64,000 bases of DNA from Botryococcus braunii (Eukaryota; Chlorophyta; Trebouxiophyceae). Position 1 is the first letter of the stretch. Every line of letters begins with the position of its first letter. Under the pieces are notes generated by a model. The model was not told the DNA's origin and did no database searches. It worked only from the letters and a program-made list of their open reading frames with translations. This document shows, piece after piece, positions 23,332 to 34,694 of the stretch. The stretch is from contig KV908518.1 of the NCBI GenBank assembly GCA_002005505.1, positions 65,001-129,000 on the forward strand, written 5' to 3'. The translations under genes were made by a program, and so were the position numbers.

Positions 23332-26274
23332 TTATGTGTATCTTCTCAAACCTAGTGAATCACGATGACCAACAAACACGGGCTTAGCAAGTGGCTTGGT
23401 CATAATGTCAGCCACATTTCGAGCAGATTCTACATAGAGGATATCTACCTGCCCAAGTGCCATAGCTTCCCCAGCATAGTGGAAGCTTACTGCAACATGC
23501 TTTGTGAATTTGGAATAAAGGGGGTTCCGTAAATTGGAAATGCATCCTTGGTTGTCACAGAAAATTTTGACTCTCCAAGGTGCAGCTCCAATCTCTTCCA
23601 AGAAGCCCCTAAGCCAGTTGGCTTCCTTCACAATATGGCCGGCTGCCATAAACTCGGCTTGCACAGTTGAGGTAACAACTGAGCTCTGCTTCTTGCTTCC
23701 CCAAACCACGGCACTACCATAGACAGATAGAACATAGCCACTGGTGGAATACCTGTGGTCCAGGTCCCCAGCATAGTCGGCATCAACATAGCCTTCTAGC
23801 TCAGGTCCCTTTCCACCCAGAGTAAGAGCTAGTTCTCTCGTATCTCTCAAGTACTTCAGCACTCGAATGGCCTCATTCCAGTGTGAGGTAGTGGGTGTCA
23901 TTCTATACCTTGACAACACTCCAAAAGCCTGAGAAATGTCAGGCCGGGTCGTATTGGCAATATATAGCAACGATCCAATCAACTCACAGTACCGATGACC
24001 AGGTGGCAGTGGGGTACCTGCCCCATGTGACAAACCATCTGAGGACTCGGGTCTGCTGCTAGCAACGAAGTCCTTGGACATGGGGGTATCAACCACACGC
24101 CCATCATCAGCAACACCAAACTTTTCCACAAGAGCATCAATCTTGGGAGTGCAACTCATGGAAATAGTGCTCTGAACTCTATTGCGTAGGACCTGACACC
24201 CCAGGAAATCATTCACCTCTCCCAAATCATGGATGGTGAAGTCTTCTTCAACAACTCTTTCCCCCACTCAATCTCTGCAACCAATCTGGCAACTATGAGA
24301 AGATCATCAACATAAACAAGAATAAAGGACAGGTTGCCATCAGGGGCCCTCCTGATGTATACACCCGCATCACTCTTGCACACACTATACCCCATCACGC
24401 TCAACTTGTCGGTCAAGGTCTTGTGCCAACCCCGTGGGGCTTGTTTTAGACCGTATAGTGCCTTCCTGAGCTTGCACACAACCCTCGTGTTGCCATTCTC
24501 AAATCCTGGTGGTTGGGTCACATAGACCTCTTCCTCCAACTCTCCATTGAGAAAAGCCGTCTTGATATCCACTTGGTGGATCTCAAGATTCTGTGTGGCA
24601 GCCACTGCCAGCACAGCCCTCCTTGCCCCATAGCTGCTGGTGGGTGCAAATACCTCCCCAACATCTATCCCAGGGATCTGTCTACACCCTTGGGCAACTA
24701 ACCTCGCTTTAAAGCGAGTAACATTCCCATGTGCATCAATTTTAGTGGAGAATATCCAATGGACAGGAATAACTTTTTGTCCATGTGGTCTGTCCACATA
24801 CTCTAGAACCTCATGGGTATCAAGGGAATCCATCTCTTCCCTCATTGCTTGTTGCCAAAAATCCCACTGAGGGGAATCCCACTTGGGCTTCCTCAGGTTA
24901 GATGGCACGTGAACCTTTCCCAGCTTGACATTTTGTACCTTATGCTGAGACTCTGCAGTACTGTCAGCACTCCTGGGACTGTTGTCTTTTATATCCCTCT
25001 GATCCTGGTTCCCAGAATAAGGTACATTTTGTACCTTATGTTGAGATCTTGCAGTACAGCCAGAACTGCCAGAGCCCTCCCCAACTCTCTCTCTTGAACT
25101 GTCAGACTCATGCGCTCCACCATTACAATCTCTCACCTTTCTCAATGCAGGTGGAAGCAGCAGCTCTCTCTCCTCCTGGACTCACACCTAGGTACACTAC
25201 TCTTACTTTCCTGAGCTGCGCCTACTGTGTCAGGCTGCACCCCATAAGCATGACTGGTTCCCAGCTCAACTTGGCTACGTGCTTCCCCTGCTGCTGGCAC
25301 TTCTAGCCCACTACTCTTCTCGCTAACATCTTCTCCAAGCATAGCCTCCCCTGTCTCAACCTGCCTCTGCAAATCAGGGAGACCTACCAAGGGTGGCTCA
25401 CTCACAAGTACCTGGCCTGAGCCAGGGTCATGCATGGGGACCCCTACTGAGTCCCTCCTAGCCTGGCGCTGTTCATAACGCTGATCCCTTGTGAGGGTGG
25501 TTCCTGGTGGAAGTCTATGTTGAGACTTCCCCTGGAACCTGACCCCCTCCTGCATCTTCTGCAGTTTGTCCAGCTGCGAGTGCGCTTCAGCACCCCCCCG
25601 AGCTAAATTTTGAAGATGGCCCAGCACTGACCATGACTGCTGTGAGGTCTCTGAAGTGGCAGGGGAACCATCCTGGCTGCTGGGGGCTCCAGCCACAGGT
25701 CCGACTGAGATCCTCAGCCTGCTGTGATCCTCTGGAGAGCTGGCAGTGGTAGCAGGAGATCCAGTGGGCTTGCACTCCACCACTGGGTCATCCTCTGCTT
25801 CCCAAAAATTCACGGGAATGGCTGTTGGTGAGCTGGGGACATTGGAATTGCCTCCCCTGCCCTGCGAGGACGCTCCTGGGAGCCATTGAGAGGATCCAAG
25901 TTGCACCTTAGACATACCCACTCTCTCCCCTCCTCTCAAATGCTCAAGGAATGTAACATCCCTGCTCTCTTTCCATACACCATTGCCTACGTACACTCTA
26001 TAGGCCTTGGACTGTGGGCAATACCCAGTGAACATGCCTGGAATGGTCTTTGGTCCAAATACAGACCGCTGACCTGGGGGAATGTGAACATGTGCCACAC
26101 AGCCCCATGTGCGCAAGGAAGCAACATCAGGCTTTACCCCATCGAACATCTCAGTAGGGGTCAGAGGCCTGCCTGTAGTGGGGCCCACGTTGTACAGCAG
26201 GGTGGCAGACTCCAGTGCCTTCCACAAGGAAGGGTCTGCTGCAGCGTGCACCAACAGGGTCCTTGTGCGCTCCT
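23332..26274 (-). pseudogene. Element B integrase C-terminus, reverse transcriptase and RNase H
   Basis: Right part of the B polyprotein, entered at 26274 where D interrupts it. It runs through the integrase C-terminus (KERTRTLLVHAA), a Gln/Ser-rich linker, reverse transcriptase (KARLVAQGCRQIPG, YGLKQAPRGWH, YVDDLLIVA near 24310) and RNase H (VDADYAGD, WGSKKQS, CDNQGCISNLRN), ending near 23332 about 20 nt from the 3' LTR. Frameshifts lie near 25150-25180 and at 24213-24267. The protein differs clearly from family C, so B is a separate Copia lineage. Confidence 0.9.
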
Positions 26275-26724
26275 TGTAGTGAGGTGCCGCGTCAGCGCGA
26301 CGCGTCTCACGTAGGATGTGCGCGTAGTTCATGTTTCTTCGTGCCCTTTGGGATACGAGTAGATCTCGTTGTCCTTGTGTGTAGGAAAATGACTGTAATA
26401 TCCTAGTGGGTCTCCTCTCGTCATCCATATCGTTATGCTCGCGAGAGCATCTCGTAGAGGGACGACGTAGCCGGATCCGCGCATAGGTGGACTAGGAACT
26501 CGGGTGGTTATCATTGTCTTTGGGTTTGCTGCTACGAGTGAGACATCTAGCATTCTCTACATTGTTCATTATATATTGTTCTTTGGAGACTCGGACGACC
26601 TGCGTGAGGAGGGCTGCGAACTTGTAACGGATTGGAACTTCGATTCCTACCTTCGGTGTCACCCTTGCCTGAAACCCTTGCTTAGCTTGTCATAAATCTT
26701 AGTTACACGTCTCACTTCGTTAAA
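26275..26724 (+). repeat. Element D 5' LTR
   Basis: 450 bp, matching 30995-31444 along its length. It starts TGTAGTGAGG. It ends CTTCGTTAAA rather than in CA, which is atypical, but the end is fixed by the primer site on one side and the duplication on the other. Confidence 0.88.
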
Positions 26725-26725
26725 T

Positions 26726-26742
26726 TGGTATCGGCGAGGCGG
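26726..26742 (+). other. Primer-binding site of D
   Basis: TGGTATCGGCGAGGCGG, one base after the LTR. The leading TGG pairs with a tRNA 3' CCA. The first 12 bases (TGGTATCGGCGA) recur at the primer sites of E and G. The tRNA would end in CGCCGATACCA; I cannot name it. Confidence 0.75.
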
Positions 26743-26803
26743 TTAGAGCCTCGAACCGAAGGGAGACGTAGGGAAGGTTGTAATTGCATTGTTCCATTGC
26801 AAC

Positions 26804-28000
26804 ATGATGGCGGTTAAACGGAAAGGAAACAAGTACTCCGGTCTCCCCCTTAAAGAGAAAGAAATTTTGGAAGGTTTGGAAAAGGAAGGTATTGAAGTCG
26901 ATGATCTTTTGGAAGAGTCCGAAACGGAATTGCATCTGGCCCCATCGCCCAAACCGACCACACCCAAAACGAAACCCAAACCCACTCCTTTGAAGACACC
27001 CTTGAAGAAAAATAAGACTAAATCCCTAATTCTACGGTTATTGAAGCGGATTGAGGCCTTGGAGGGAGAACGAGCATCCAAGCGGACGTCATCCACCACT
27101 AACGTCGTGCGTGTGCCTACACCAGCCATGTTTACAGGAAAAAGAGGAAGCTTCCAATTCTTTGCTAGTAAGGTGGAATCATATGTGAACATTTCAAATG
27201 TGTCAAGGGACAAGTGGGTGGCAGTCGCGCTGCAATGTATGGAGGAGCGACCTACAAAGGTTTGGGGGACATACCTCAAAAGGAAGGAAAGGGAAGGAGG
27301 TCAAACAGAGCCAACATGGGAAGACTTTAAAAATTTTATGGGAAATCGATACGACTCTACAGATTTGGTTATGGCTGCCCGGCAAAAATTAGACCATGTT
27401 TATCAAGGGCAAGAAAGCGTTGAAAGATACATAGAAAGGTTTATTTCCTTGTTGAGTGATGTAGAAACCGAATATGACATCTGCGAAAATGATAAAATAT
27501 ATATGTTCCTCAAAGGCCTGAATGCTCCTATTAGAGTTGCTTGCACAGTTAACCCTCAAACTGGTGTCAGGTTCACAAGCCTCGACTCATTGTGCACTTA
27601 TGTGGTGCAATATGAAAGCAACTTAAAATCAGGGGGGATGCTGAGGGGACCGGAAGGAAGGAAGGTTCTCAACGTTGTGAAGAGGACTCCAACAAGCACG
27701 CCGGCATACTTTCCGGGATTCACCCAGGGGCCTGTGCTTGGAGCCGTCGGACACACCGTTGGTGGGAAGTTAGATTCTCGGACAAGCGTCCCCTCCGAGC
27801 GCCAGTGTTATTTCTGCAAAAACTTTGGTCACGAGCAATGGCAATGTCAGGCCAAGCGGGACTACTTGCAAAGGAAGAGCAGGCTGAACTGGTGGACATC
27901 ACCGGGGAGGACGCCTCAAGTGAGGCCGACTTGGCGGACACCGACAAATCTATGGACGACACCCCCGTCGTCACAAAACCCCCCAGTAGTACCGGTATGA
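26804..28000 (+). CDS. Element D gag
   Basis: About 398 codons from ATG at 26804 (MMAVKRKGNK); an in-frame TTG lies upstream. The N-terminal third is charged, with a Lys/Pro-rich stretch (KPTTPKTKPKPTP). The centre matches the Retrotrans_gag layout (FTGKRGSFQFF, then a W-x-DF-x2-FMGNRYDS helix region and VERYIERFISLL). Near the end lies a zinc knuckle, CYFCKNFGHEQWQC. The frame closes at 27998-28000. The pol frame lies one base back (-1) and overlaps it, so the original junction may have used -1 frameshifting. The capsid protein appears intact. Confidence 0.85.
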   Translation: MMAVKRKGNKYSGLPLKEKEILEGLEKEGIEVDDLLEESETELHLAPSPKPTTPKTKPKPTPLKTPLKKNKTKSLILRLLKRIEALEGERASKRTSSTTNVVRVPTPAMFTGKRGSFQFFASKVESYVNISNVSRDKWVAVALQCMEERPTKVWGTYLKRKEREGGQTEPTWEDFKNFMGNRYDSTDLVMAARQKLDHVYQGQESVERYIERFISLLSDVETEYDICENDKIYMFLKGLNAPIRVACTVNPQTGVRFTSLDSLCTYVVQYESNLKSGGMLRGPEGRKVLNVVKRTPTSTPAYFPGFTQGPVLGAVGHTVGGKLDSRTSVPSERQCYFCKNFGHEQWQCQAKRDYLQRKSRLNWWTSPGRTPQVRPTWRTPTNLWTTPPSSQNPPVVPV

Positions 28001-30207
28001 CTTTCACTCATCAAATAAATGACATGTTGGAAGGCAAGCCACAGGCCCTGAAAGACTTGTTACTTGCAAATGAGGACTTGTTTGCAAAACAACTCCCGGG
28101 GTTACCCCCGGAGCGGGAAGTGTTTCACACAATAAATTTGGAAGAAGGACATCGGCCCCCCAATAGGCCCGCGTACCGTCTTGCTCCAAGTGAGCTTGCG
28201 GAATGCGAAAAAACGGTTGATGAGTTGTTAAAATTGGGATTGATCAGGCCAAGTTGCTCACCACTTGCATCACCTGTTTTGTTTGTTAGAAAGAAGGATG
28301 GAAGTTTGCGTATGGTAATAGACTACCGTCCCCTGAATAAAATTACCATCTCGGATAGGTACCCTCTCCCCAGAATTGACGATCTGTTGGATAGGCTTAA
28401 GGGAGCCAAGGTGTTTTCGAGCTTGGACTTGTTGTCTGGGTACCATCAAGTGCGACTTCGCAAGGAGGATGTGCCTAAAACTGCCTTCAGGACCCCTTTT
28501 GGCTTGTACGAATTTCTTGTACTTCCCTTTGGTTTGACCAACGCGCCCGCGACATTTCAACGGCTTATGAATGAGGTTTTTCACGACTTTATAAGGGAAG
28601 GCTTTTTGGTTGTATACTTGGATGATGTGCTCATTTATAGCAAAACGGAAGAGGAACACCTTCTGCAGTTGGACAGAGTTTTCACCCGTCTACGCGAACA
28701 CCAACTCCTGGCAAAACTTGTCAAATGCTCTTTCTTTGAGAAACAATTGAAATACTTGGGACACATCATTGGGGAAAATGGGTTGGAAGTGGATATGGAT
28801 AAAGTCAAGGTGGTGCAGGAGTGGCCTACGCCCACAAACGTAACGGAAGTTAGGAGGTTTCTTGGGTTGTCTAATTACTTTCGAAAGTTTATTCAGAACT
28901 ACAGTATCCTGGCAACCCCATTGACAGCTCTCTCTGGGGCAAAAGCACCTTGGAAGTGGGGACGGGAACAACAGGAAGCATTTGACAACATAAAGGAAGC
29001 TTTGGTAAGTGCCCCTATCTTAACACTCCCGGACGTACGTCGGCCATTTAAGGTAGTGTGCGACGCATGCGATTACGGCGTGGGAGCTGTACTGTTTCAA
29101 GATGGGAAGGTTTGTGCGTATTTCAGTAAAAAGTTGGGAGCAAGCGAGAGGAACTACAGTGCCACGGAACGGGAGTTATTGGCTGTAGTGTATGCTCTCA
29201 CGGAATGGAGATGTTATTTGTGAGGTAAGCCAGTAACGGTGGTGACGGATCACAAGTGCAACACCTTCTTGGGTCAACAGGTGGGGCTTAGTCCTCTGAG
29301 GGCTCGGTGGGCCGAGCGCCTGCAGGAGTTTGAGATTGAATGGGTATGGGAACCGGGCAAGACCAACATTGCGGATCCGCTCTCCAGGTGTCACTTCACT
29401 CAACACCCTGGACCTGGGGGGAGGGACGATGGGGCCGCTGTGGCCGGGGCTGCCCTCTGGCGCAAGCGTCGGCGCACCAGTCCGGACTCCCTCACCCCCT
29501 CCAGCCGGGATGTCGAGGGTACCCTCACAGCTCGGGTCCGCAAGGTCCCCAAGGTCACGCTCCCGGGGCCCGCTCACGAGACCCCAAGCTCCCTCGGCAC
29601 GATGGAGCAAATCGGGTTGGCCAGCCCGAGTGAGCTTACCCGCGAGACCGATGGGTACGAATCCCTACTTGGCAAACTTGAGAAGGCTTACACATACGAT
29701 CCGTGGTTGGCAGCGCGTGCGAATAGAAGGAAGGTTAGTCTAAAGGGAGGCTTTTGGGAGAGGAATGGACGGAAATATGTTCCTGCATTGTTTGAGGAAA
29801 GGAAAGATGGGGAACTTGTCGTGGAGAACCTACGACGTGGAATTTTGGAAGCTTTACATGATCCACCTCATGTTGGTCACCCTGGAGTAACTCGCATGTA
29901 CGAGCTTGTAACAAGGGAATGGTACTGGCCGGGAATGTATGAGGATGTCAAAGCCTATGTTGCTCATTGTGACTCTTGTCAACGAGTCAAGGCTCGGAAT
30001 ACTTTGCCTGCTGGTCTTCTTCACCCCTTACAAATACCAGCAAGGAAGTGGCAAAGTGTGTCTATGGACTTTATTAGCAACCTCCCACAGACCCCAAGTG
30101 GAAATGATGCTATTTGATTTGTCGTGGATAGGCTTAACAAGTGTGCTCATTTTGCTGCTACAACAATGAATGCTGATGCTTATACTCTAGCACAATTGTT
30201 AAGGACA
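27850..30207 (+). pseudogene. Element D pol: reverse transcriptase, RNase H and partial integrase, no protease
   Basis: About 45 acidic residues follow the gag knuckle and lead directly into the region before reverse transcriptase, so the usual DSGA/DTGA protease is absent. Reverse transcriptase shows VIDYRPLNKIT, LDLLSGYHQVRL, LPFGLTNAPATFQ and YLDD (28615-28626); RNase H shows VVCDACDYGVGAVL and TERELLAVVYALTEW. A TGA at 29221-29223 interrupts RNase H, then the same frame continues (VVTDHK, ADPLSR). Integrase has the zinc-binding part (HVGHPG, CDSCQRVK) and the first Asp (SMDFI). A second TGA at 30115-30117 follows, and homology ends near 30207 before the second Asp and the Glu. Confidence 0.88.
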
Positions 30208-30994
30208 TGGGTGTGGATGTATCGTGGATCCCGGGTGTGGTGGCATTGTAGATCACAAGCCACTCACTGGCGAACGCGGCCGCACTCTGTACGATCCGAA
30301 CGAGCCAAATGAGGATAGCTGGAAATAACTTGCACAGGTCACGCGTTGTTGCCACAAGAAAGTGGAAGAATACAGAGAGAGTCACGGGCTCCCGCCATTG
30401 CCTCCCAAGGGCACGACTCCTAGGGTCCACCCTTAGGGTCCCGTCGACCGGTTGGCCCTCCTTGGAGGGGTCTCTCTGTATGGCCATATGGACTTTGGAT
30501 AGGCTAGGGTAAGGCTGCCTTACCCGGTAGGGTTGACCATGGGTCCCTTACCTGGATAGATTTTTGTGCACATTAGGTGTATGGCCTTTTCACTTCACTA
30601 CCACACCTGATCAATATGGTGCAATACTGGCGTAATACTGGACTATATGTGGAAATTGGACTCCCCTTGGACTCTGGACTTTTGGACATCTGGACTTTTA
30701 CCTCTGCCCTTGTGTCTCATTTTGGCTGTTCATCATGTGGACTTTCGTTTTTCTTTCAGTGTTTTGTCTTTTGTTCTGTTAGTCATGCCTGATCCTTGTT
30801 CTTATTGCATTATGGTGGGGACCCCGATACGCAGCATTCGGCTGGGGTCTGGCAACACGGGAGGCGGGTTGCCCGTAGGTCTAAGTCTGAGTCTCCGCAT
30901 GTTGGAAGGTCTTTCTGTTCCTTTGTTTGCCTTGTCTGTTTGTTGTTGCGCTCTGCCTTCTGCGCGGGGACGCACAGGAATAAGGGGGGGAGTA
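30208..30994 (+). other. Element D 3' internal region without recognisable coding
   Basis: Follows the break in integrase. I see no integrase core, chromodomain or long reading frame here. It ends in a polypurine tract (AATAAGGGGGGGAG, about 30979-30992) just before the 3' LTR. It may be rearranged 3' untranslated sequence. Confidence 0.6.
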
Positions 30995-31444
30995 TGTAGT
31001 GAGGTGCCGCGTCAGCGCGACGCGTCTCACGTAGGATGTGCGCGTAGTTCATGTTTCTTCGTGCCCTTTGGGATACGAGTAGATCTCGTTGTCCTTGTGT
31101 GTAGGAAAATGACTGTAATATCCTAGTGGGTCTCCTCTCGTCATCCATATCGTTATGCTCGCGAGAGCATCTCGTAGAGGGACGACGTAGCCGGATCCGC
31201 GCATAGGTGGACTAGGAACTCGGGTGGTTATCATTGTCTTTGGGTTTGCTGCTACGAGTGAGACATCTAGCATTCTCTACATTGTTCATTATATATTGTT
31301 CTTTGGAGACTCGGACGACCTGCGTGAGGAGGGCTGCGAACTTGTAACGGATTGGAACTTCGATTCCTACCTTCGGTGTCACCCTTGCCTGAAACCCTTG
31401 CTTAGCTTGTCATAAATCTTAGTTACACGTCTCACTTCGTTAAA
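30995..31444 (+). repeat. Element D 3' LTR
   Basis: 450 bp, apparently identical to 26275-26724. It is preceded by the polypurine tract and followed by the duplication CTCCT. Confidence 0.9.
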
Positions 31445-33723
31445 CTCCTTCAGAGTCCGATTCATGCGCTCAGCAAGTCCATTTTGCTGAGGCGTGGATG
31501 GAGCTGAGGTCTCCATTTTAGTAACCTGCTGAGCACAAAATTCTTTGAACTGCTGATTCAGAAATTCTGTCCCTCTATCAGATCTCACACACTTCACCAC
31601 TTTCTCATGAAATGTCTGCCAGTACTTCAAGAGCTCAATGAGGGCCTTGGGAATGGCTTCTTTCGACTTCACTGCCAATACGGCTATCAGGTGAAATTTT
31701 TCATCCACCACAGTAACCCAAAAACGCTCTCCCGTGATTGCAGCTGGTGAAATGGGACCCACAGTGTCCACATGCACTCTATCTAACACACTCTCTGCAG
31801 GCCTAGAGGAAGCTGGAAAGGGGGGGCGAGAATGTTTCCCTTGTATACATGACTCACACTGGGGAGAACACTCTGAGCATGGAGCAAGGGACACATTGAT
31901 CCCAGTGACCAGGTCTTCGTTGTCCAACCTTGTCATACTCTTAACCCCAGGATGCCCCAACCTTGCATGCCACAGTAGTCGATCTGTACACACGTGCCCT
32001 TTCCTGGCATGATACGAGGCCACATGAGGACTGGACTGTGGCTGCGCATCATGCTGGCTCTTGACGGGACACACCCTTTCTAAAAAAAACAGCCCTCGCT
32101 CTCTGGCTGTCTTACCAGACCAGCCTGCTGGGCCTTTCATGGTCGTGTACCCACCTGCACTGTCAGTGAGGAATGATGCTCCATCCTGAATGGCTCCTGT
32201 GACAGAAATCAGATTAGTGTGTGCAGTGGGCACACACTGCACATTATGCAGCCAAAACACCTCTTGTCTGGCATTGACCAGACACACAGACCCAGTTGCA
32301 ACTATCCCTCCTTTGGCGTCAGAAGTGGCCAAATGAAGAGGGAGGGGTTGGGCATGCTTGACTGGGTTGTGTAGTAAAGACAGATCATTTACAAGGTGCA
32401 CCGATGCACCACTATCTATCAGCCACGAGGTACTGCAAGCCCCACGAGACGTAGGGGTAAGCACATTCAACGAAACGAACATAGGCTCACCAGCACCTGG
32501 AGGAGGTGGTGGTGGGAGATGCCAGCCTGGGAAGAAGGGGAAGATAGTGGACACAGATCCAGGAGCATGTGAGGGTGACACGGGAGGGCCTCCTCTGGAC
32601 TGGCCAGCATCCCACCAGCTGGCTTGTTGATGAGGAGCTCCAGTGCCCCACCACGCAGCTGGGCCCGCACTTGCAGCTTGCATTGTGCCACGTAGAGCTT
32701 GCAGCCTCTTCAGTTCCAGGCACTCCCTCCAGAAATGTCCCGTCCCGTTGCAGAAGCGACACGCCAGTTCCTCCTTTGGCCTCCTGCCACGTCCAGACCC
32801 TCGCCCCCTGCCTCCAGCGTTGTGAGCAGAAGGGCCATAGGGGGCCTGACCATCAGCAGGTACTCCAGCTCCCACTCCTGGTGCTGCTCCAGCGCCCGGT
32901 GCAGCTCCAACGCCTTGGGGAGGCCCAGGGATTCACCCTGAGCTGGCACGGCTGCTGCTGCTGCTGCCATAACTGCTGCAGCTGATGCTGTGACTTGCAC
33001 TGACTCTGCCAGCGGGATATCCTGGTACTCCAAGTTCTTAATGGCAGTGAGGATCGTCTCCAGCATGTTGTAGGGGTCTGACTTGGCGGAGGTAATTGCC
33101 CAAGCGTCGTTCTGCAAGACTGCAGGTAGTCCCTTATACATATACCTGCAGATCTGGCGGTCGCTCAGCTGATGGTTATTGGCCTCCAGGGAGGCGGCAA
33201 TACTGATGACTCGGTGGCACCATTCTTGCACTGTCTCTCCCTTTACCATGCCTTGTTTGAGCCCCTTGATCCACTTCTCGTTGATTTCCCTGTCCTTCCC
33301 TCCAGTGCAGCGGTCTGCCATCCACTGAATGAAGTCAAAAGCGCTCCCCCGCTATTTGACTTCGTCGTGCCACATGGACGGGACAGACTGCAAAATGAAA
33401 TGTTTTACTGCGGCGTTCTCTGCGGTCTTAGGCATAGCTGTCTCCAACGCTCCCATTGCTCCTTTTTGCATTGCGCAGGACTCCAGCTCTTCACGCCAGG
33501 CCCTGAAATTAGTGCGATCAGCCTTCAGCTGCGTAGACATCTTGGGATTGGAGGAGTTCATGGTGTATGCATACGAGCTGGCTGCAGTGCCTCCAGTGGT
33601 CTGTCCTGACTGTCCAGCTCCTGAGGAGGCCGTGCTGCCTCCTGCTGGTGTTGCCATAGTCTCTGTACTGCTGGGATTACTTTCAGAAACCTTGCTTTGG
33701 GAACGAGTTTGAGGTCTGGTCAT
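31445..33723 (-). pseudogene. Element B gag, protease and integrase N-terminus, broken
   Basis: Left part of the B polyprotein in coding order. Gag starts MTRPQTRSQS at 33723; the longer open frame from 33732 begins with GTG. A TAG near 33352 interrupts gag (HDEVK, then RGSAFDF in the same frame) and a frameshift follows near 32860. Then come a Gly/Arg-rich stretch and the knuckle CRFCNGTGHFWREC, protease DSGA (near 32420), the GAG-pre-integrase H/C region (LLWHARLGHPG) and integrase D (HVDTVGP), D (RSDRGTEF) and E (NGLAERMNR). The frame stops at the D insertion, which falls within TLKE of integrase. Confidence 0.9.
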
Positions 33724-34122
33724 ACACTTCACTTGCTCTCACAGCGTTCAGCCTGACACAGCTGGTTTAAGTATACCCTTCCGGCGTACACCACAGCACT
33801 TTCAAGTATTCCACCCTTTCGAGGTCTAGCATGTACCCTTAATATGCAAGATATGCAAAATATTCTTCAGCAATTCAATTGCCTGACCACCCAGACCTAC
33901 TGACGGTCTCACGACAACGACGACGGGTGATAATCTCAGGTCACTTCACGGAAATAAACTTCCCAAGATATTGAAGACTCTGTCGGTAGGCCTTCTGAGT
34001 GAATATCCAGTTGTTCCTTTTTTACTTCTTCTTGCCGTCAGGCGAGTCCGTGGAAAACCCAGTACAGATGCATCCGATGATGCCATGCACTCCTGTCTGC
34101 CCTTGGCTCAGCTGGAAGGGCG
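33724..34122 (-). other. Element B leader between primer site and gag
   Basis: About 400 bases with no convincing reading frame. Unlike C and F, B has no recognisable ORF0 here. Packaging or dimerisation signals would be expected in such a leader, but I can point to none. Confidence 0.6.
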
Positions 34123-34135
34123 TGGGCCCATAACC
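34123..34135 (-). other. Primer-binding site of B (half-tRNA type)
   Basis: TGGGCCCATAACC on the + strand, directly before the LTR at 34136. On the element strand the LTR end reads CCCATAACTTTTTACA and is followed by GGTTATGGGC, so the last LTR bases can pair with the primer site. Confidence 0.82.
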
Positions 34136-34365
34136 TGTAAAAAGTTATGGGCAGTGGCGTATCCTGTAAGCAAGCAGACAGGTCGTAAGTTCGTGCCTCT
34201 CCAGCTACAGTCCTTGACGACTGTCTGCTCTTTAGACACATGCAACTGCATGAACAAGACTGGCATCCTTATGTGCCCAGTATCTTTCCAAACCAGTTTC
34301 GTTACATGTTGATCTGTCAATGAGCATCTACACACGGATAAGCTCCTGACGGCTGAAAGCAAGTA
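34136..34365 (-). repeat. Element B 5' LTR, proximal part
   Basis: Starts TGTAAAAAGTTATGGGC as in the 3' LTR. It includes the second 136-bp unit (34163-34298) and part of the spacer, then is cut by E. E's duplication AAGTA is at 34361-34365. The LTR continues at 40380. Confidence 0.88.
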
Positions 34366-34694
34366 TGTTGTGAATTAAACTCCGAACAGAGGTTCAGTAA
34401 TTCGAAACTGGATATTGTGGACTCGACGGCGAGGCCGTCCCAGGGCACCCATCGGCCCTGCCAGCCTTTCGGGATCCTTTGGGATCCCTTAGGCTGGTCT
34501 CACAGCTCATCCTGATTTATAGGACATGCTGTCCACCTCAACCGCCACCTGGCAGGGGTGTCCAAGGTTCCGCCACTTGCAGCAGAGCCGCACCGTGGCA
34601 CCTCCTTTGTGCCGGTGGTACCTTACCGGCTGATCAGATACCGCAGTACCCTTTCGGGGTACCGCCTGATCAGATCGGTACCCACCGCACAACA
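34366..34694 (-). repeat. Element E 3' LTR
   Basis: 329 bp, TGTTGTGAATT...GCACAACA. It is rich in short palindromes (GGGATCC twice; GGTACC). The next bases (TCCCTCCCCACTTAG) are the complement of the polypurine tract. K's LTR at 62924 is related. Confidence 0.92.

Larger units (their letters stand above)
26275..31444 (+). mobile_element. Gypsy element D, inserted in B
   Basis: A complete insertion with two 450-bp LTRs that look identical, flanked by the duplication CTCCT (26270-26274 and 31445-31449). The order is LTR, primer site, gag, reverse transcriptase/RNase H, partial integrase, polypurine tract, LTR. No protease domain is found, the integrase is truncated and two TGA stops interrupt pol. 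Identical LTRs with a defective pol suggest a recent insertion mobilised by proteins of another element. Confidence 0.9.

Noticed and set aside
28004..29610. Antisense frames opposite D pol
   Set aside because: Shadows of the reverse transcriptase frame, with no domain features.
29221..30117. TGA recoding (Sec or Trp) to explain the two stops in D pol
   Set aside because: TGA closes intact frames elsewhere (F ORF0, A pol), TGG codes Trp throughout, and D is defective in other ways.
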